Positions 1 to 7,825 of a DNA stretch of 8,927 nucleotides are shown piece by piece. This DNA comes from JANNSW01 sp031431235 (GTDB taxonomy: Bacteria > Pseudomonadota > Alphaproteobacteria > Rhizobiales > Hyphomicrobiaceae). Position numbers and translations under genes: made by a program. The stretch covers positions 1-8,927 of the forward strand of contig JANPDA010000187.1 of the NCBI GenBank assembly GCA_031431235.1. Direction: 5' to 3'. Within the stretch, counting starts at the first letter, position 1; the number at the start of each line of letters is the position of its first letter. The notes beneath the pieces were generated by a model. The model was not told the DNA's origin and made no database searches. It saw only the letters and a list, made by a program, of their open reading frames with translations.

Positions 1-151
1 CCCGCAGCGTCCAGCTCTCGCGGCCGGGATCGGCGAGGAATTTGGAGAGATCGGCGCAGTGCTGGCATTTGCAGCCGATGCTGCATGGACGGGTCCAATC
101 CTGCGGGGCCTCCAGCGGCCGGCTGAGGTCATGGCGGTCCGTTCGTCGTTC
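1..151 (-). other. Possible partial coding region with Cys motif, running off the left edge
   Basis: Read on the minus strand from 151 towards 1, one frame stays open and has mostly G/C third positions. It encodes a protein-like stretch with the motif C-x3-C-x-C-x2-C (CSIGCKCQHC), followed by DLSKFLADPGRESWTLR. The pattern 'CxC..C..L..FL.DP....W' resembles, from memory, a cysteine-containing segment found in some 2OG-Fe(II) oxygenase-annotated or zinc-binding hypothetical proteins; that family link is weak. No ATG, GTG or TTG lies in this frame between 151 and the end of the neighbouring M24 gene. The ATG at 153-151 is in a different frame, whose product looks less natural. The stretch may therefore be a 5'-truncated or frameshifted remnant, or part of a gene with a misread base. 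The C-terminal part lies outside the window. Confidence 0.35.
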
Positions 152-179
152 ATTGCCGTTCGGTACGATAGCACAGTCT

Positions 180-196
180 CGCCCCGAACGGGGGCG
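180..196 (-). terminator. GC hairpin just after the M24 gene stop
   Basis: CGCCCC (180-185) and GGGGCG (191-196) pair as a 6-bp stem around a 5-nt loop. The hairpin begins two bases beyond the stop codon of the M24-family gene on the minus strand. No T-run follows it (the minus strand continues AGACTGTGC), so it is not a canonical intrinsic terminator. It may be a 3'-end stabilising hairpin or a Rho-assisted stop. Confidence 0.3.
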
Positions 197-198
197 CC

Positions 199-1512
199 TC
201 AGAGCTCCGGCACCAGGTCCATCGGGAACTCGTCGAGCTGCTCGATGCCCTTTTCGGTGATCACCACCTGGTTCTCGACCTTCACACCCTCCCGGCCACC
301 GATCGGGCAGACGAGGCTTTCCACGCACAGCACCATTCCCGGCTCGAGCACGCCGTCATGGGCAGCTTCCCCGTCCTCGCGGAAGAGGATCGAGGGGTAC
401 TCGTCGCACAGGCCGACCCCATGCATGGCGACACCGTAGCGCTGCTCGACACAGTCGGGGGGGAGCTGGAAGCTCTGCTTGATGAGCTCATGGAAGGTCA
501 TGCCGGGCTTCAGCAATTCCTTGTTGAAGGCAACATGATCGCAGGCGATCTGATGCAGTGTGCGCTGCATGTTGGAAGGCTTCTTGCCGGGCGCGACCCA
601 GGTGCGGCTGATGTCGGCGCAATAGCCGTAGGGTCCGATCAGGTCGGTATCGAAGGCAACGATGTCGCCAGCCTCGATCACCCGGTCGGAGCATTCGTGG
701 AACCAGGGATTGGTGCGCGGGCCCGACGCAAGCAGCCGCGTCTCGATCCATTCCCCGCCGCGAGCGATGTTGGCTTCGTGGAGCTTTGCCCAGAGCTGGT
801 TCTCGGTGATGCCGGGCTTCAGGTGCTTCCACATCGCGGCGATCCCCACCTCGCAGGTGTTGACCGCCCGCTTCATTGCCTTGATCTCTTCGGGGTGCTT
901 GATCTTCCTCGCCTCCTCGCAGAACTCCTGGCTGGAGACGGGCTCGACGCCCTCGGCCGCGAGCATGGTGATGCCCATCTGCTCGCACTTGTCGATCGCG
1001 AGGCGCTTGTTGCCCCCGCCATGGGCATGCACCAGATCCGCGACCTCCTGGGCCCAGCGCTTGCAGAGCTTGCGCTCGCCCTCGGCCGAGCCGCCATACA
1101 TGTAGAACCATCCGATCGCGGGGCGCGCTTCCGTGACGAGTGGGAACGCCCTGGCGAGATGCACCGCCTGCTCATAGTCGAACAGCACGAGCGGACCCTC
1201 GGTTGCGACGAAGGCATAGCGCGTCGGATTGTGCAGGCACCAGACCTGCATATTGGAGACGTCGGTGGCGTAGCGGATGTTCAAGGGATCGTAGAGGAGG
1301 GCGCCGGCGAAATCGCGGCTTTTCAACTCGGCGCGCAGCCGGTCGAGCCGGTACTGGCGGATGATGCCGAAATCGGGCTCGGTGAGCCCCGCCGCCTTCC
1401 ATTCCAGGTTCGCCGGATTGGCTGGGCCGATATAGGACATGCCGAGCGCGCCCTTGGCCTCCTTGGTCGAGGGATCGATCTTGCGGCGATGACGACCGAA
1501 GGTGGATGGCAT
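199..1512 (-). CDS. DddP-like M24 family metalloenzyme (DMSP lyase / Xaa-Pro aminopeptidase fold)
   Basis: A 437-residue, probably cytoplasmic enzyme with a creatinase-like N-terminal domain (about 45-200) and an M24 pita-bread catalytic domain (about 205-437). The dimetal site is visible: D288 and D290 (FDTD), D300 (ADISRTW), H364 (MHGVGLCDE), E398 (LCVES) and E413 (VEN). The extra aspartate two residues after the first, and the spacings 2/10/64/34/15, match almost exactly the DddP ligands I recall (D295, D297, D307, H371, E406, E421). Y359 and D370 fall where DddP has its active-site Tyr and proposed catalytic base Asp. Other shared stretches, from memory of DddP, are DPLNIRYATD and GGEWIETRLLASGPRTNPW. 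DddP cleaves dimethylsulfoniopropionate to DMS and acrylate. The start at 1512 is preferred because GGAG lies 6 nt upstream (1519-1522) and the N-terminal RKIDPS aligns with DddP. Starts at 1524 and 1674 are in frame but have no comparable ribosome site; one at 1440 would lose the conserved N-terminus. The gene is divergent from the liv operon. The substrate is unproven: it could be DMSP, an analogue, or a dipeptide. Confidence 0.93.
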   Translation of the reverse strand: MPSTFGRHRRKIDPSTKEAKGALGMSYIGPANPANLEWKAAGLTEPDFGIIRQYRLDRLRAELKSRDFAGALLYDPLNIRYATDVSNMQVWCLHNPTRYAFVATEGPLVLFDYEQAVHLARAFPLVTEARPAIGWFYMYGGSAEGERKLCKRWAQEVADLVHAHGGGNKRLAIDKCEQMGITMLAAEGVEPVSSQEFCEEARKIKHPEEIKAMKRAVNTCEVGIAAMWKHLKPGITENQLWAKLHEANIARGGEWIETRLLASGPRTNPWFHECSDRVIEAGDIVAFDTDLIGPYGYCADISRTWVAPGKKPSNMQRTLHQIACDHVAFNKELLKPGMTFHELIKQSFQLPPDCVEQRYGVAMHGVGLCDEYPSILFREDGEAAHDGVLEPGMVLCVESLVCPIGGREGVKVENQVVITEKGIEQLDEFPMDLVPEL

Positions 1513-1871
1513 TGGGGACTCCATGACGGCTGCCCGGATGGTTTCGGCGAGGCGGGCAGCTCGCCCCCGCCATTTGCCCTTGCCGGTAGCGGCATGACGA
1601 GCGGCACGCAAGCGGGGGAGTCGGCTTCTGGTGCACATCTGCCCTGTCGGGCCCGGCGGCGGCGGATGAGGCAACGGTCAGTGTCGCTACCAGCCGCGTA
1701 CTGCAACCAAATTGCCGCATCAGCCCACCATCGGCTCGACTTGGCATTGTGCGCTGCCCGCCTGTCTTGCTAAGCTTGTTGGAACGCCTCGCAGCACCCG
1801 GCCCGCCTCGAGCGAGCCTGCGGTCGAGAAGGCGGCTGCGATCGAAGCACGGTTGGGGAAACGCGAGCGGC
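1513..1871. other. Divergent intergenic region between the M24 gene and livH
   Basis: These 359 bases separate two divergently transcribed genes and should hold both promoters. I see no gene in it: the open frames crossing it have no ribosome site and are antisense or out-of-frame extensions of the flanking genes. A TTGGCA at 1741-1746 and a TGCTAA at 1768-1773 look promoter-like, but their spacer is 21 nt, too long for a confident sigma-70 call. No strong inverted repeat suggesting an operator was found by eye. Confidence 0.6.
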
Positions 1872-2798
1872 ATGGAATACTTCACCCAGCAGGTCATCAA
1901 CGGCGTCGCGCTCGGCTCGATCTACGGTCTGATCGCGATCGGCTACACGATGGTCTACGGCATCATCGGCATGGTCAACTTCGCCCATGGCGATGTGTTC
2001 ATGATCGGATCGTTCGTTGCGCTGATCGTCATTCTCGCGATTGGGCTGACAGCAGGGGCCGGGCTGGCGCTGACGATCCTCGCGCTCCTCCTCGTGCTCG
2101 TGATCGCCATGCTCGTCTCGGCCGCCTGGGGCTGGACGGTCGAGCGCATCGCCTACCGTCCCCTGCGCGGGTCCTTCCGCCTCGCCCCCCTCATCACAGC
2201 GATCGGGATGTCGCTCGTGCTGCAGAATTTCGTGCAGGTCGCACAAGGCGCGCGCGTGAAGCCGCTGCAGCCGATCGTGACCGGCACCCACACCCTGATG
2301 ACGAGCCCGACCGGCTTCACGGTCGATCTCTCCAACATCAAGATCATCATCGTGCTGCTGACCGTGGCGCTGATGACGATCTTCACTCTGGTCATCTCGA
2401 AGACCTCGCTCGGCCGGGCACAGCGCGCCTGCGAGCAGGATCAGAAGATGGCCGCTCTGCTCGGCGTCGACGTCGATCGCACCATCTCCTTGACCTTCGT
2501 GATGGGGGCCGCGCTCGCGGCGGTCGCAGGACTGATGTTCCTGCTCTACTATGGGGTGATCGACTTCTACATTGGCTTCAGTGCCGGCATCAAAGCCTTC
2601 ACGGCGGCGGTGCTGGGCGGCATCGGCTCGCTGCCGGGCGCTATGCTCGGCGGCCTCATCATCGGCCTCATCGAGACGCTTTGGTCTGGTTATTTCACGG
2701 TAGAGTACAAGGACGTGGCGGCGTTCTCGATCCTGGCCATCACGCTGATCTTCCTGCCATCGGGACTGCTCGGCAGGCCTGAAGTCGAGAAGGTGTAG
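1872..2798 (+). CDS. livH: Branched-chain amino acid ABC transporter permease LivH
   Basis: A 308-residue inner-membrane permease, the usual LivH length. It forms, with LivM, the translocation channel of a HAAT-family importer. The N-terminus has the characteristic GLIAIGYTMVYGIIGMVNFAHG stretch (residues 19-40), where the NFAHG motif is diagnostic. Hydrophobic helices follow at about 45-88, 104-123, 157-176, 206-234, 246-272 and 284-302. The cytoplasmic coupling loop GRAQRACEQDQKMAALLGV (181-199) would contact the ATPases, and KAFTAAVLGGIGSLPGAMLG (241-260) is the conserved C-terminal motif. The start at 1872 is chosen because MEYFTQQVINGV matches the family N-terminus. GGGGAA (1855-1860) lies 11 nt upstream. 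An upstream in-frame ATG at 1749 would add 41 arginine- and proline-rich residues not seen in the family. It is the first gene of the operon, three bases ahead of livM. Confidence 0.96.
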   Translation: MEYFTQQVINGVALGSIYGLIAIGYTMVYGIIGMVNFAHGDVFMIGSFVALIVILAIGLTAGAGLALTILALLLVLVIAMLVSAAWGWTVERIAYRPLRGSFRLAPLITAIGMSLVLQNFVQVAQGARVKPLQPIVTGTHTLMTSPTGFTVDLSNIKIIIVLLTVALMTIFTLVISKTSLGRAQRACEQDQKMAALLGVDVDRTISLTFVMGAALAAVAGLMFLLYYGVIDFYIGFSAGIKAFTAAVLGGIGSLPGAMLGGLIIGLIETLWSGYFTVEYKDVAAFSILAITLIFLPSGLLGRPEVEKV

Positions 2799-2801
2799 GC
2801 G

Positions 2802-4166
2802 ATGGCGGGAGCAGCAGAAACCGCTGTGGGCGGGAAGACCGAGACCACGATCGGCACCGACCTCACAGCCGCATTCCGCACAGCGGCGTTCTGGGGTGCG
2901 ATCTTCGCGGTTCTCTCGGTGCCGATCCTGACCGTCCAGACCGCCGAGAGTTTCAATACGCTGAAGCTGGTGCCGCGCTGGTGGTTGTTGCCTGCGACGT
3001 TCGGTGTCGTCTTCACCGTCGTGTTCCTGCGCCAGGTGTTGTTTGCGGGCACCGACGGCGTCAAGCTGCCGACTGCGTTCTCCGGCGCGCTCGGCCGCGC
3101 CGGCGATTATCTGGGCTGGGGGCTGCTGTTGCTGGCGCTTGCGCTGCCGTTCCTGCCCTCCACCAACCGCTACACGCTGGACGTGGCGATCCTCATTCTC
3201 ACCTACGTGATGCTGGGCTGGGGCCTCAACATCGTCGTCGGACTGGCGGGGTTGCTCGACCTCGGCTATGTCGCCTTCTATGCGGTCGGTGCCTATTCCT
3301 ATGCGCTGCTCGCGACCCATTTCGGCCTGTCGTTCTGGATCTGCCTGCCGCTCGCCGGCATCCTCGCTGCGTTGTGGGGCCTGATCCTCGGCTTTCCGGT
3401 GCTGCGGTTGCGGGGCGACTACCTCGCGATCGTCACGCTCGCGTTCGGCGAGATCATCCGCATCGTGCTGCTCAACTGGGTGAGCTTCACCAACGGTCCG
3501 ACCGGCGTCTCGGGGATTCCCCGGCCAAGCTTCTTCGGGCTCGAGTTCGCGGCGAGCGGCGACAACACCTTCGCCGGCTTCTTCGGCATCCCCTACCTGC
3601 CGATCCACCGCATCATCTGGCTCTACTACATCATCCTGTTGCTCGCCCTCCTCACCAACCTCGTGACGATGCGCCTGCGCCGGCTGCCGGTCGGGCGTGC
3701 CTGGGAAGCGTTGCGTGAGGATGAGATCGCCTGCCGGTCGCTGGGTATCAACACCACCAACACCAAGCTCACAGCGTTCGCGATCGGTGCCATGTTTGCG
3801 GGGTTTGCCGGCTCTTTCTTCGCGACGCGGCAGGGTTTCATCAGCCCGGAGAGCTTCAACTTCATGGAATCGGCGACGATCCTGGCGATCGTCGTGCTGG
3901 GCGGCCTGGGGAGCCAGATCGGCGTGGTGGTGGCGTCGATCGCCATGATCGGCGGTATCGAGATGCTGCGCAATCTCGGCTTCCTGAAGGAAATCTTCGG
4001 GCCGAGCTTCGATCCGACCCAGTACCGCATCCTGATCTTCGGCTCGATCCTCGTTGCCATCATGGTCTGGCGTCCGCGCGGGATCATCTCGACCCGCACT
4101 CCAACCGTTTCCCTCGGCAAGACCAAGACCATCTCCTCCGACCTCGTAAAGGAGGGCCACGGATGA
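2802..4166 (+). CDS. livM: Branched-chain amino acid ABC transporter permease LivM
   Basis: A 454-residue permease, partner of LivH. An N-terminal extension (about 1-120) holds three hydrophobic segments at about 29-46, 61-80 and 104-119, as in the longer LivM forms. The conserved core begins at about 128 with LTYVMLGWGLNIVVGLAGLL and continues with LGYVAFYAVGAYSYALL (154-170). RLRGDYLAIVTLAFGEIIR (202-220) is the signature LivM motif. NGPTGVSGIPRP (231-242) and the ATPase-coupling loop GRAWEALREDEIACRSLGIN (299-318) are also typical. The C-terminal core has FISPESF and ILAIVVLGGLGSQIG, ending in VWRPRGI (422-428) and a polar tail. The start ATG follows the livH stop by three bases, with AAGG at 2790-2793. 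The last bases overlap the ATG of a short downstream ORF (ATGA at 4163-4166). Confidence 0.96.
   Translation: MAGAAETAVGGKTETTIGTDLTAAFRTAAFWGAIFAVLSVPILTVQTAESFNTLKLVPRWWLLPATFGVVFTVVFLRQVLFAGTDGVKLPTAFSGALGRAGDYLGWGLLLLALALPFLPSTNRYTLDVAILILTYVMLGWGLNIVVGLAGLLDLGYVAFYAVGAYSYALLATHFGLSFWICLPLAGILAALWGLILGFPVLRLRGDYLAIVTLAFGEIIRIVLLNWVSFTNGPTGVSGIPRPSFFGLEFAASGDNTFAGFFGIPYLPIHRIIWLYYIILLLALLTNLVTMRLRRLPVGRAWEALREDEIACRSLGINTTNTKLTAFAIGAMFAGFAGSFFATRQGFISPESFNFMESATILAIVVLGGLGSQIGVVVASIAMIGGIEMLRNLGFLKEIFGPSFDPTQYRILIFGSILVAIMVWRPRGIISTRTPTVSLGKTKTISSDLVKEGHG
4150..4155 (+). promoter_or_regulatory. Strong Shine-Dalgarno at the livM end
   Basis: AGGAGG sits inside the last codons of livM, seven bases before the ATG at 4163. 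It is the best ribosome-binding match in the operon, yet the ATG it serves is not in the livG frame. It therefore points to translation of the 53-codon ORF below. Confidence 0.6.
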
Positions 4167-4324
4167 GGCCGTCGAGCCGAACCGCCGACTGTTTTTCGTG
4201 GAGCCGTTGCTCGACGGGCTCACGCGCGCGGGACTGGTGGGTCATGCGGGACGCATGCTTCCAGCACGGCCGCGCGCCACAAAACAATCATGCCGCCGCC
4301 GCTGCGCGCGATGGAGTGCGGTGA
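4163..4324 (+). CDS. Short coupling ORF (53 aa) between livM and livG
   Basis: This ORF is not recognised as a family. It starts with an ATG that overlaps the livM stop (ATGA), seven bases after a consensus AGGAGG. It ends with TGA one base before the proposed livG ATG (TGA-G-ATG). The predicted peptide begins MRPSSRTADCFSW, is basic, and has three Cys (10, 16, 32) and three Trp (13, 25, 26). It has no membrane helix or signal peptide, and its composition does not look like a folded domain. The arrangement fits a translated linker that carries ribosomes from livM to livG by termination-reinitiation. Alternatively it is a relic of an older livG start separated by an insertion. The initiation signals are clear, but a stable product is doubtful. 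Confidence 0.4.
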   Translation: MRPSSRTADCFSWSRCSTGSRARDWWVMRDACFQHGRAPQNNHAAAAARDGVR

Positions 4325-4325
4325 G

Positions 4326-5185
4326 ATGGCCGGCGGCATGACACCCTGGGAGGCGGACGCCATCCTCGAGGTCGATCATCTGAGCATGCGCTTCGGCGGG
4401 CTCGTTGCCGTCAGCGACCTCTCGTTCAAGGCCGCCCACGGCCAGATCACGGCGCTGATCGGCCCCAACGGCGCCGGCAAGACGACAGTCTTCAACTGCA
4501 TCACCGGCTTCTACAAACCGACCGAGGGCATGATCCGGCTGCACCACAGCGGCGGCACCGATTTCCTGCTGGAGCGGCTCGACGATTTCATCGTCGCGAG
4601 CAAAGCCCGCGTTGCCCGCACCTTTCAGAACATCCGCCTGTTCTCGGGCATGACGGTGCTCGAGAACCTGCTGGTTGCCCAGCACAATCAGCTGATGCGG
4701 GCGTCGGGCTATACGATCGGGGGCATCCTCGGGATCGGGGGCTACGCGCGCTCGGAGAAGGCGGCGATCGACTTTTCCTGCTATTGGCTCGACAAGGTCG
4801 GTCTGATCGACCGTGCCGACGACGCGGCGAGCGACCTGCCCTATGGTCAGCAGCGCCGCCTAGAGATCGCGCGCGCCATGTGCACCCGCCCCGTGCTGCT
4901 CTGCCTCGACGAGCCGGCCGCCGGCCTCAACCCCAAGGAAAGCCTCGAGCTCAACGAGCTGTTGCGCGCGATCCGCGACGAGGAGAAAGTCTCGATCCTG
5001 CTGATCGAGCACGACATGGGCGTCGTCATGGGCATCTCCGACCACATCGTCGTGCTCGACTATGGCGTCAAGATCTCCGATGGCACACCCGATGATGTGC
5101 GCAAGGACCCCAAAGTCATCGCAGCCTATCTAGGCGTTGCCGACGAGGAGGAGGCCGCTGCGGCAGCCGAGGCGGGGATCAGGCC

Positions 5186-5189
<4 letters not shown>
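4326..5189 (+). CDS. livG: Branched-chain amino acid ABC transporter ATP-binding protein LivG
   Basis: A 287-residue cytoplasmic ATPase subunit. Visible motifs, numbered from this start: Walker A GPNGAGKTT (46-54), Q-loop RTFQNIRLF (Q101), the LivG-type signature LPYGQQRRLEIARA (171-184), Walker B LLCLDEP (191-197) and the switch histidine in LLIEHDM (H229). The insert between Walker A and the Q-loop (GGTDFLLERLDDF) is longer than in E. coli LivG as I remember it. The C-terminus adds an acidic, alanine-rich tail (271-287). The start at 4326 is chosen because GGAG (4313-4316) lies nine bases upstream and the preceding ORF stops one base before it. In-frame ATGs at 4290, 4311 and 4338 are possible. 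The gene overlaps livF by four bases (ATGA), so the two ATPases are translationally coupled. Confidence 0.95.
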
Positions 5190-5908
<719 letters not shown>

Positions 5909-5918
5909 AGACAACGCC

Positions 5919-5988
5919 AAATCGCGAGATCGCCAATTCGCCATTTCGCGGTGGCGGCCGACGTGGCGAATTGGCGATTTCGCGATTT
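5919..5988. repeat. 70-base imperfect palindrome between livF and the next gene
   Basis: Arms 5919-5943 and 5964-5988 are 25-bp reverse complements with a single mismatch (the G at 5928 faces T where C would pair). They surround a 20-base loop. Each arm is built from degenerate 8-base units of the type NTCGCSAN (for example ATCGCGAG, ATCGCCAA, TTCGCCAT). There is no T-run after the hairpin, so it is not a standard terminator. It begins 10 bases after the livF stop and ends 20 bases before the next ATG. As RNA it would form a long stem able to protect or attenuate the operon transcript. It could also be a dispersed REP-like element. Confidence 0.85.
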
Positions 5989-6008
5989 CACGCTTCGATG
6001 GAGGCCTC

Positions 6009-6434
6009 ATGGCAGATGTGATTGGCGAGGGACTGATCTGGCCCGTGAACGGCGCGCTCGAGCCGATCGCGACTTGCCTGGCGGGTGGGGGCTGTGATCG
6101 CCTGCTCTATGAGAATGATCTTTTGATCTTCATCATCATGACGATCATGATTGCTGGTGGATGCGCCTTCATGTCGGGGCGCTCGCTCGCACTGAGCTGG
6201 AAGCCGCTCGGTCTGCTCATCTGCTACATGGCGATCTTCGGCGTGGCCGTCCGCTTCCTGCAATGGGGCCTGTTCCGCGGCACGCTGATGTCGCCCTACT
6301 ACTACCTGGCCGACACGGTCGTGCTGGCGGCAATCGCTTCGCTCGCCTGGCAGCTGACCCGCACCAGCCAGATGGTCACGAAGTACCATTGGCTCTATCG
6401 GCGCACGAGCCCGCTCTCCTGGGCCAAGCGGTAG
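6009..6434 (+). CDS. Small integral membrane protein, DUF6867 type, liv-operon associated
   Basis: A 141-residue protein with three predicted membrane helices at about 38-57 (LLIFIIMTIMIAGGCAFMSG), 66-85 (PLGLLICYMAIFGVAVRFLQ) and 97-117 (YYYLADTVVLAAIASLAW). The N-terminal region is polar (about 1-33) and has two cysteines (C23, C29). The cytoplasmic-looking basic tail is MVTKYHWLYRRTSPLSWAKR. It resembles, from memory, the DUF6867 family of uncharacterised alphaproteobacterial proteins often encoded beside liv transporter genes; no biochemical role is known to me. GGAGG (6000-6004) is only four bases from the ATG. Its place directly downstream of livF on the same strand suggests co-expression. 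An accessory role, such as permease assembly or stability, is inference only. Confidence 0.85.
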   Translation: MADVIGEGLIWPVNGALEPIATCLAGGGCDRLLYENDLLIFIIMTIMIAGGCAFMSGRSLALSWKPLGLLICYMAIFGVAVRFLQWGLFRGTLMSPYYYLADTVVLAAIASLAWQLTRTSQMVTKYHWLYRRTSPLSWAKR

Positions 6435-6564
6435 GCAGTCGCGCGGGCTTGCGAAAGTGGGGTCGTTCCCTCTGACAGTTCGGCGGCCTGCGCAGTCAAC
6501 GCAAGCTGGTAGGCCAGACAAACTCCTCCTCTGGCTGGGCTTCTGCCTTACTCGATCCGCCGTT

Positions 6565-6597
6565 TTGCCCTCTTACCGCCGCGAAAAATGTGCTAGA
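6565..6597 (+). promoter_or_regulatory. Weak promoter candidate for livK
   Basis: TTGCCC (6565-6570) is followed 18 bases later by TGTGCT and the overlapping GCTAGA (6592-6597), in the 233-base gap between the membrane protein gene and livK. The -35 element is reasonable but the -10 element is poor. A separate promoter for the binding protein would make sense because it is usually needed in excess over the permease, and no terminator is visible upstream. The rest of 6435-6667 shows only a 6-bp hairpin (6513-6518 with 6530-6535). Confidence 0.3.
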
Positions 6598-6667
6598 GCC
6601 TCGGCGTTTCGTTGCGCCCTGTTCCGACGGTCGGCCAGGGTTTGTCCAAAGGGAGGATAACGAAATC

Positions 6668-7777
6668 ATGAATAGGCTTATTGTATCGGCGGCCGCGCTT
6701 GCGTTCGGGCTGGCTGCCTCGGCTGCACACGCCGAGGATGTTCTGATTGCAGCGACTGGTCCGATGACCGGCCAGTATGCGTCATTCGGCGCGCAGCTGA
6801 AGGCGGGTGCCGAGATGGCCGTCGCCGACATCAACGCCGCGGGCGGCGTGCTCGGCAAGACGATCGTGCTCGAGATCGGTGACGACGCCTGCGATCCCAA
6901 GCAGGCGGTCGCGGTTGCCAACAATCTCGTCGGCAAAGGCGTGAAGTTCGTCGCCGGCCATTTCTGCTCGGGTTCCTCGATCCCGGCCTCCAAGGTTTAT
7001 GAGGAAGAGGGGATCGTGCAGATCACGCCCGCCTCGACCAATCCGAAGTTCACCGACGAAGGCGGCTGGAACGTCCACCGCGTTTGCGGTCGTGACGACG
7101 CCCAGGGCTTGGTCGCCGGCACCTTCCTGGCCACCAAGTTCGCCGGCAAGAAAGTCGCGATCATCCACGACAAGACACCCTATGGTAAGGGCCTTGCCGA
7201 CGAGACCAAGAAGGCGATGAACGCTGCCGGTCTGCAGGAGGTCATGTACGAGGCCTATACCGCCGGTGAGAAGGACTATTCGGCCCTCGTCTCCAAGTTC
7301 AAGGAGGCAGCGGTCGATGCCGTCTATGTCGGCGGCTATCACACGGAAGCCGGTCTGATCCTGCGCCAGATGCGCGAGCAGGTCGTGAAGGCTCAGATGG
7401 TCTCGGGCGACGCGCTCGTGACGCAGGAGTTCTGGGCGATCACTGGCGAAGCCGGCGAAGGCACGATCATGACCTTCGCGCCCGACCCGCAGAAGTACCC
7501 GGAGGCCAAAGCCGTCGTCGACAAGTTCAAGGCGGCCAACATCAACCCCGAGGGCTACACGCTTTACGCCTACGCTGCGATCCAGGCCTGGGCCCAGGCT
7601 GCCACCGCCGCCGGCTCGTTCGATGGCAAGGGTGTTGCTGCCAAGCTCCGCTCGGGCATGCCGCTCAACACCGTGCTCGGCACCCTATCGCTCAACGAGA
7701 AGGGCGACATCAAGGACGCCAAGTACGTCTGGTACAACTGGTCGAAAGGCAACTACGCCGAGACCATGACACCCTGA
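6668..7777 (+). CDS. livK: Branched-chain amino acid ABC transporter substrate-binding protein LivK/LivJ type
   Basis: A 369-residue type I periplasmic binding protein. A Sec signal peptide is clear: MNR, a hydrophobic core (about 4-18) and ASAAHA before E23, giving likely cleavage after A22. The mature protein starts EDVLIAATGPMTGQYASFG. Cys75 and Cys100 are 25 residues apart, the same spacing as the disulfide I recall in E. coli LivJ (C53-C78). Expected ligand contacts are in CSGSSIPAS (100-108), ITPASTNP (119-126) and YHTEAG (224-229, E227). These contacts fit an alpha-amino and alpha-carboxyl ligand, but the side-chain pocket cannot be read by eye, so the specificity (Leu/Ile/Val or other) is inferred. 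GGGAGG (6651-6656) lies 11 bases before the ATG; an in-frame ATG at 6590 would bury the signal peptide. The gene is the last of the plus-strand group and is followed by a terminator. Confidence 0.95.
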   Translation: MNRLIVSAAALAFGLAASAAHAEDVLIAATGPMTGQYASFGAQLKAGAEMAVADINAAGGVLGKTIVLEIGDDACDPKQAVAVANNLVGKGVKFVAGHFCSGSSIPASKVYEEEGIVQITPASTNPKFTDEGGWNVHRVCGRDDAQGLVAGTFLATKFAGKKVAIIHDKTPYGKGLADETKKAMNAAGLQEVMYEAYTAGEKDYSALVSKFKEAAVDAVYVGGYHTEAGLILRQMREQVVKAQMVSGDALVTQEFWAITGEAGEGTIMTFAPDPQKYPEAKAVVDKFKAANINPEGYTLYAYAAIQAWAQAATAAGSFDGKGVAAKLRSGMPLNTVLGTLSLNEKGDIKDAKYVWYNWSKGNYAETMTP

Positions 7778-7787
7778 TCTGATCGCT

Positions 7788-7825
7788 CGGGCCGTCGCGG
7801 CCCGGCAATCGGAGAAAGTCTCCGA
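7788..7825 (+). other. Two tandem hairpins after livK
   Basis: CGGGCC (7788-7793) pairs with GGCCCG (7799-7804) around a 5-nt loop. TCGGAGA (7809-7815) then pairs with TCTCCGA (7819-7825) around a 3-nt loop. Both lie between the livK stop and the terminator stem. They may stabilise the 3' end or assist termination. Confidence 0.7.

Noticed and set aside
358..1773. A 471-codon plus-strand frame opposite the M24 gene
   Set aside because: Antisense shadow of a clearly conserved enzyme gene, with low-complexity Ala/Gly/Arg/Leu composition and no family motif.
1770..4223. An 817-codon open frame on the minus strand opposite livH and livM
   Set aside because: It is exactly antisense to two well-conserved genes, is extremely rich in Arg, Asp, Glu and Gln, and has no recognisable domain. 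Such long shadow frames are expected in high-GC coding DNA.
6513..6657. TCCTCC at 6524-6529, in a small hairpin loop, is complementary to the livK ribosome site GGAGGA at 6652-6657 and might act as a translation switch
   Set aside because: Only six base pairs plus a possible wobble pair, more than 120 bases apart, and the first partner lies upstream of the likely livK promoter. Chance is the simpler explanation.
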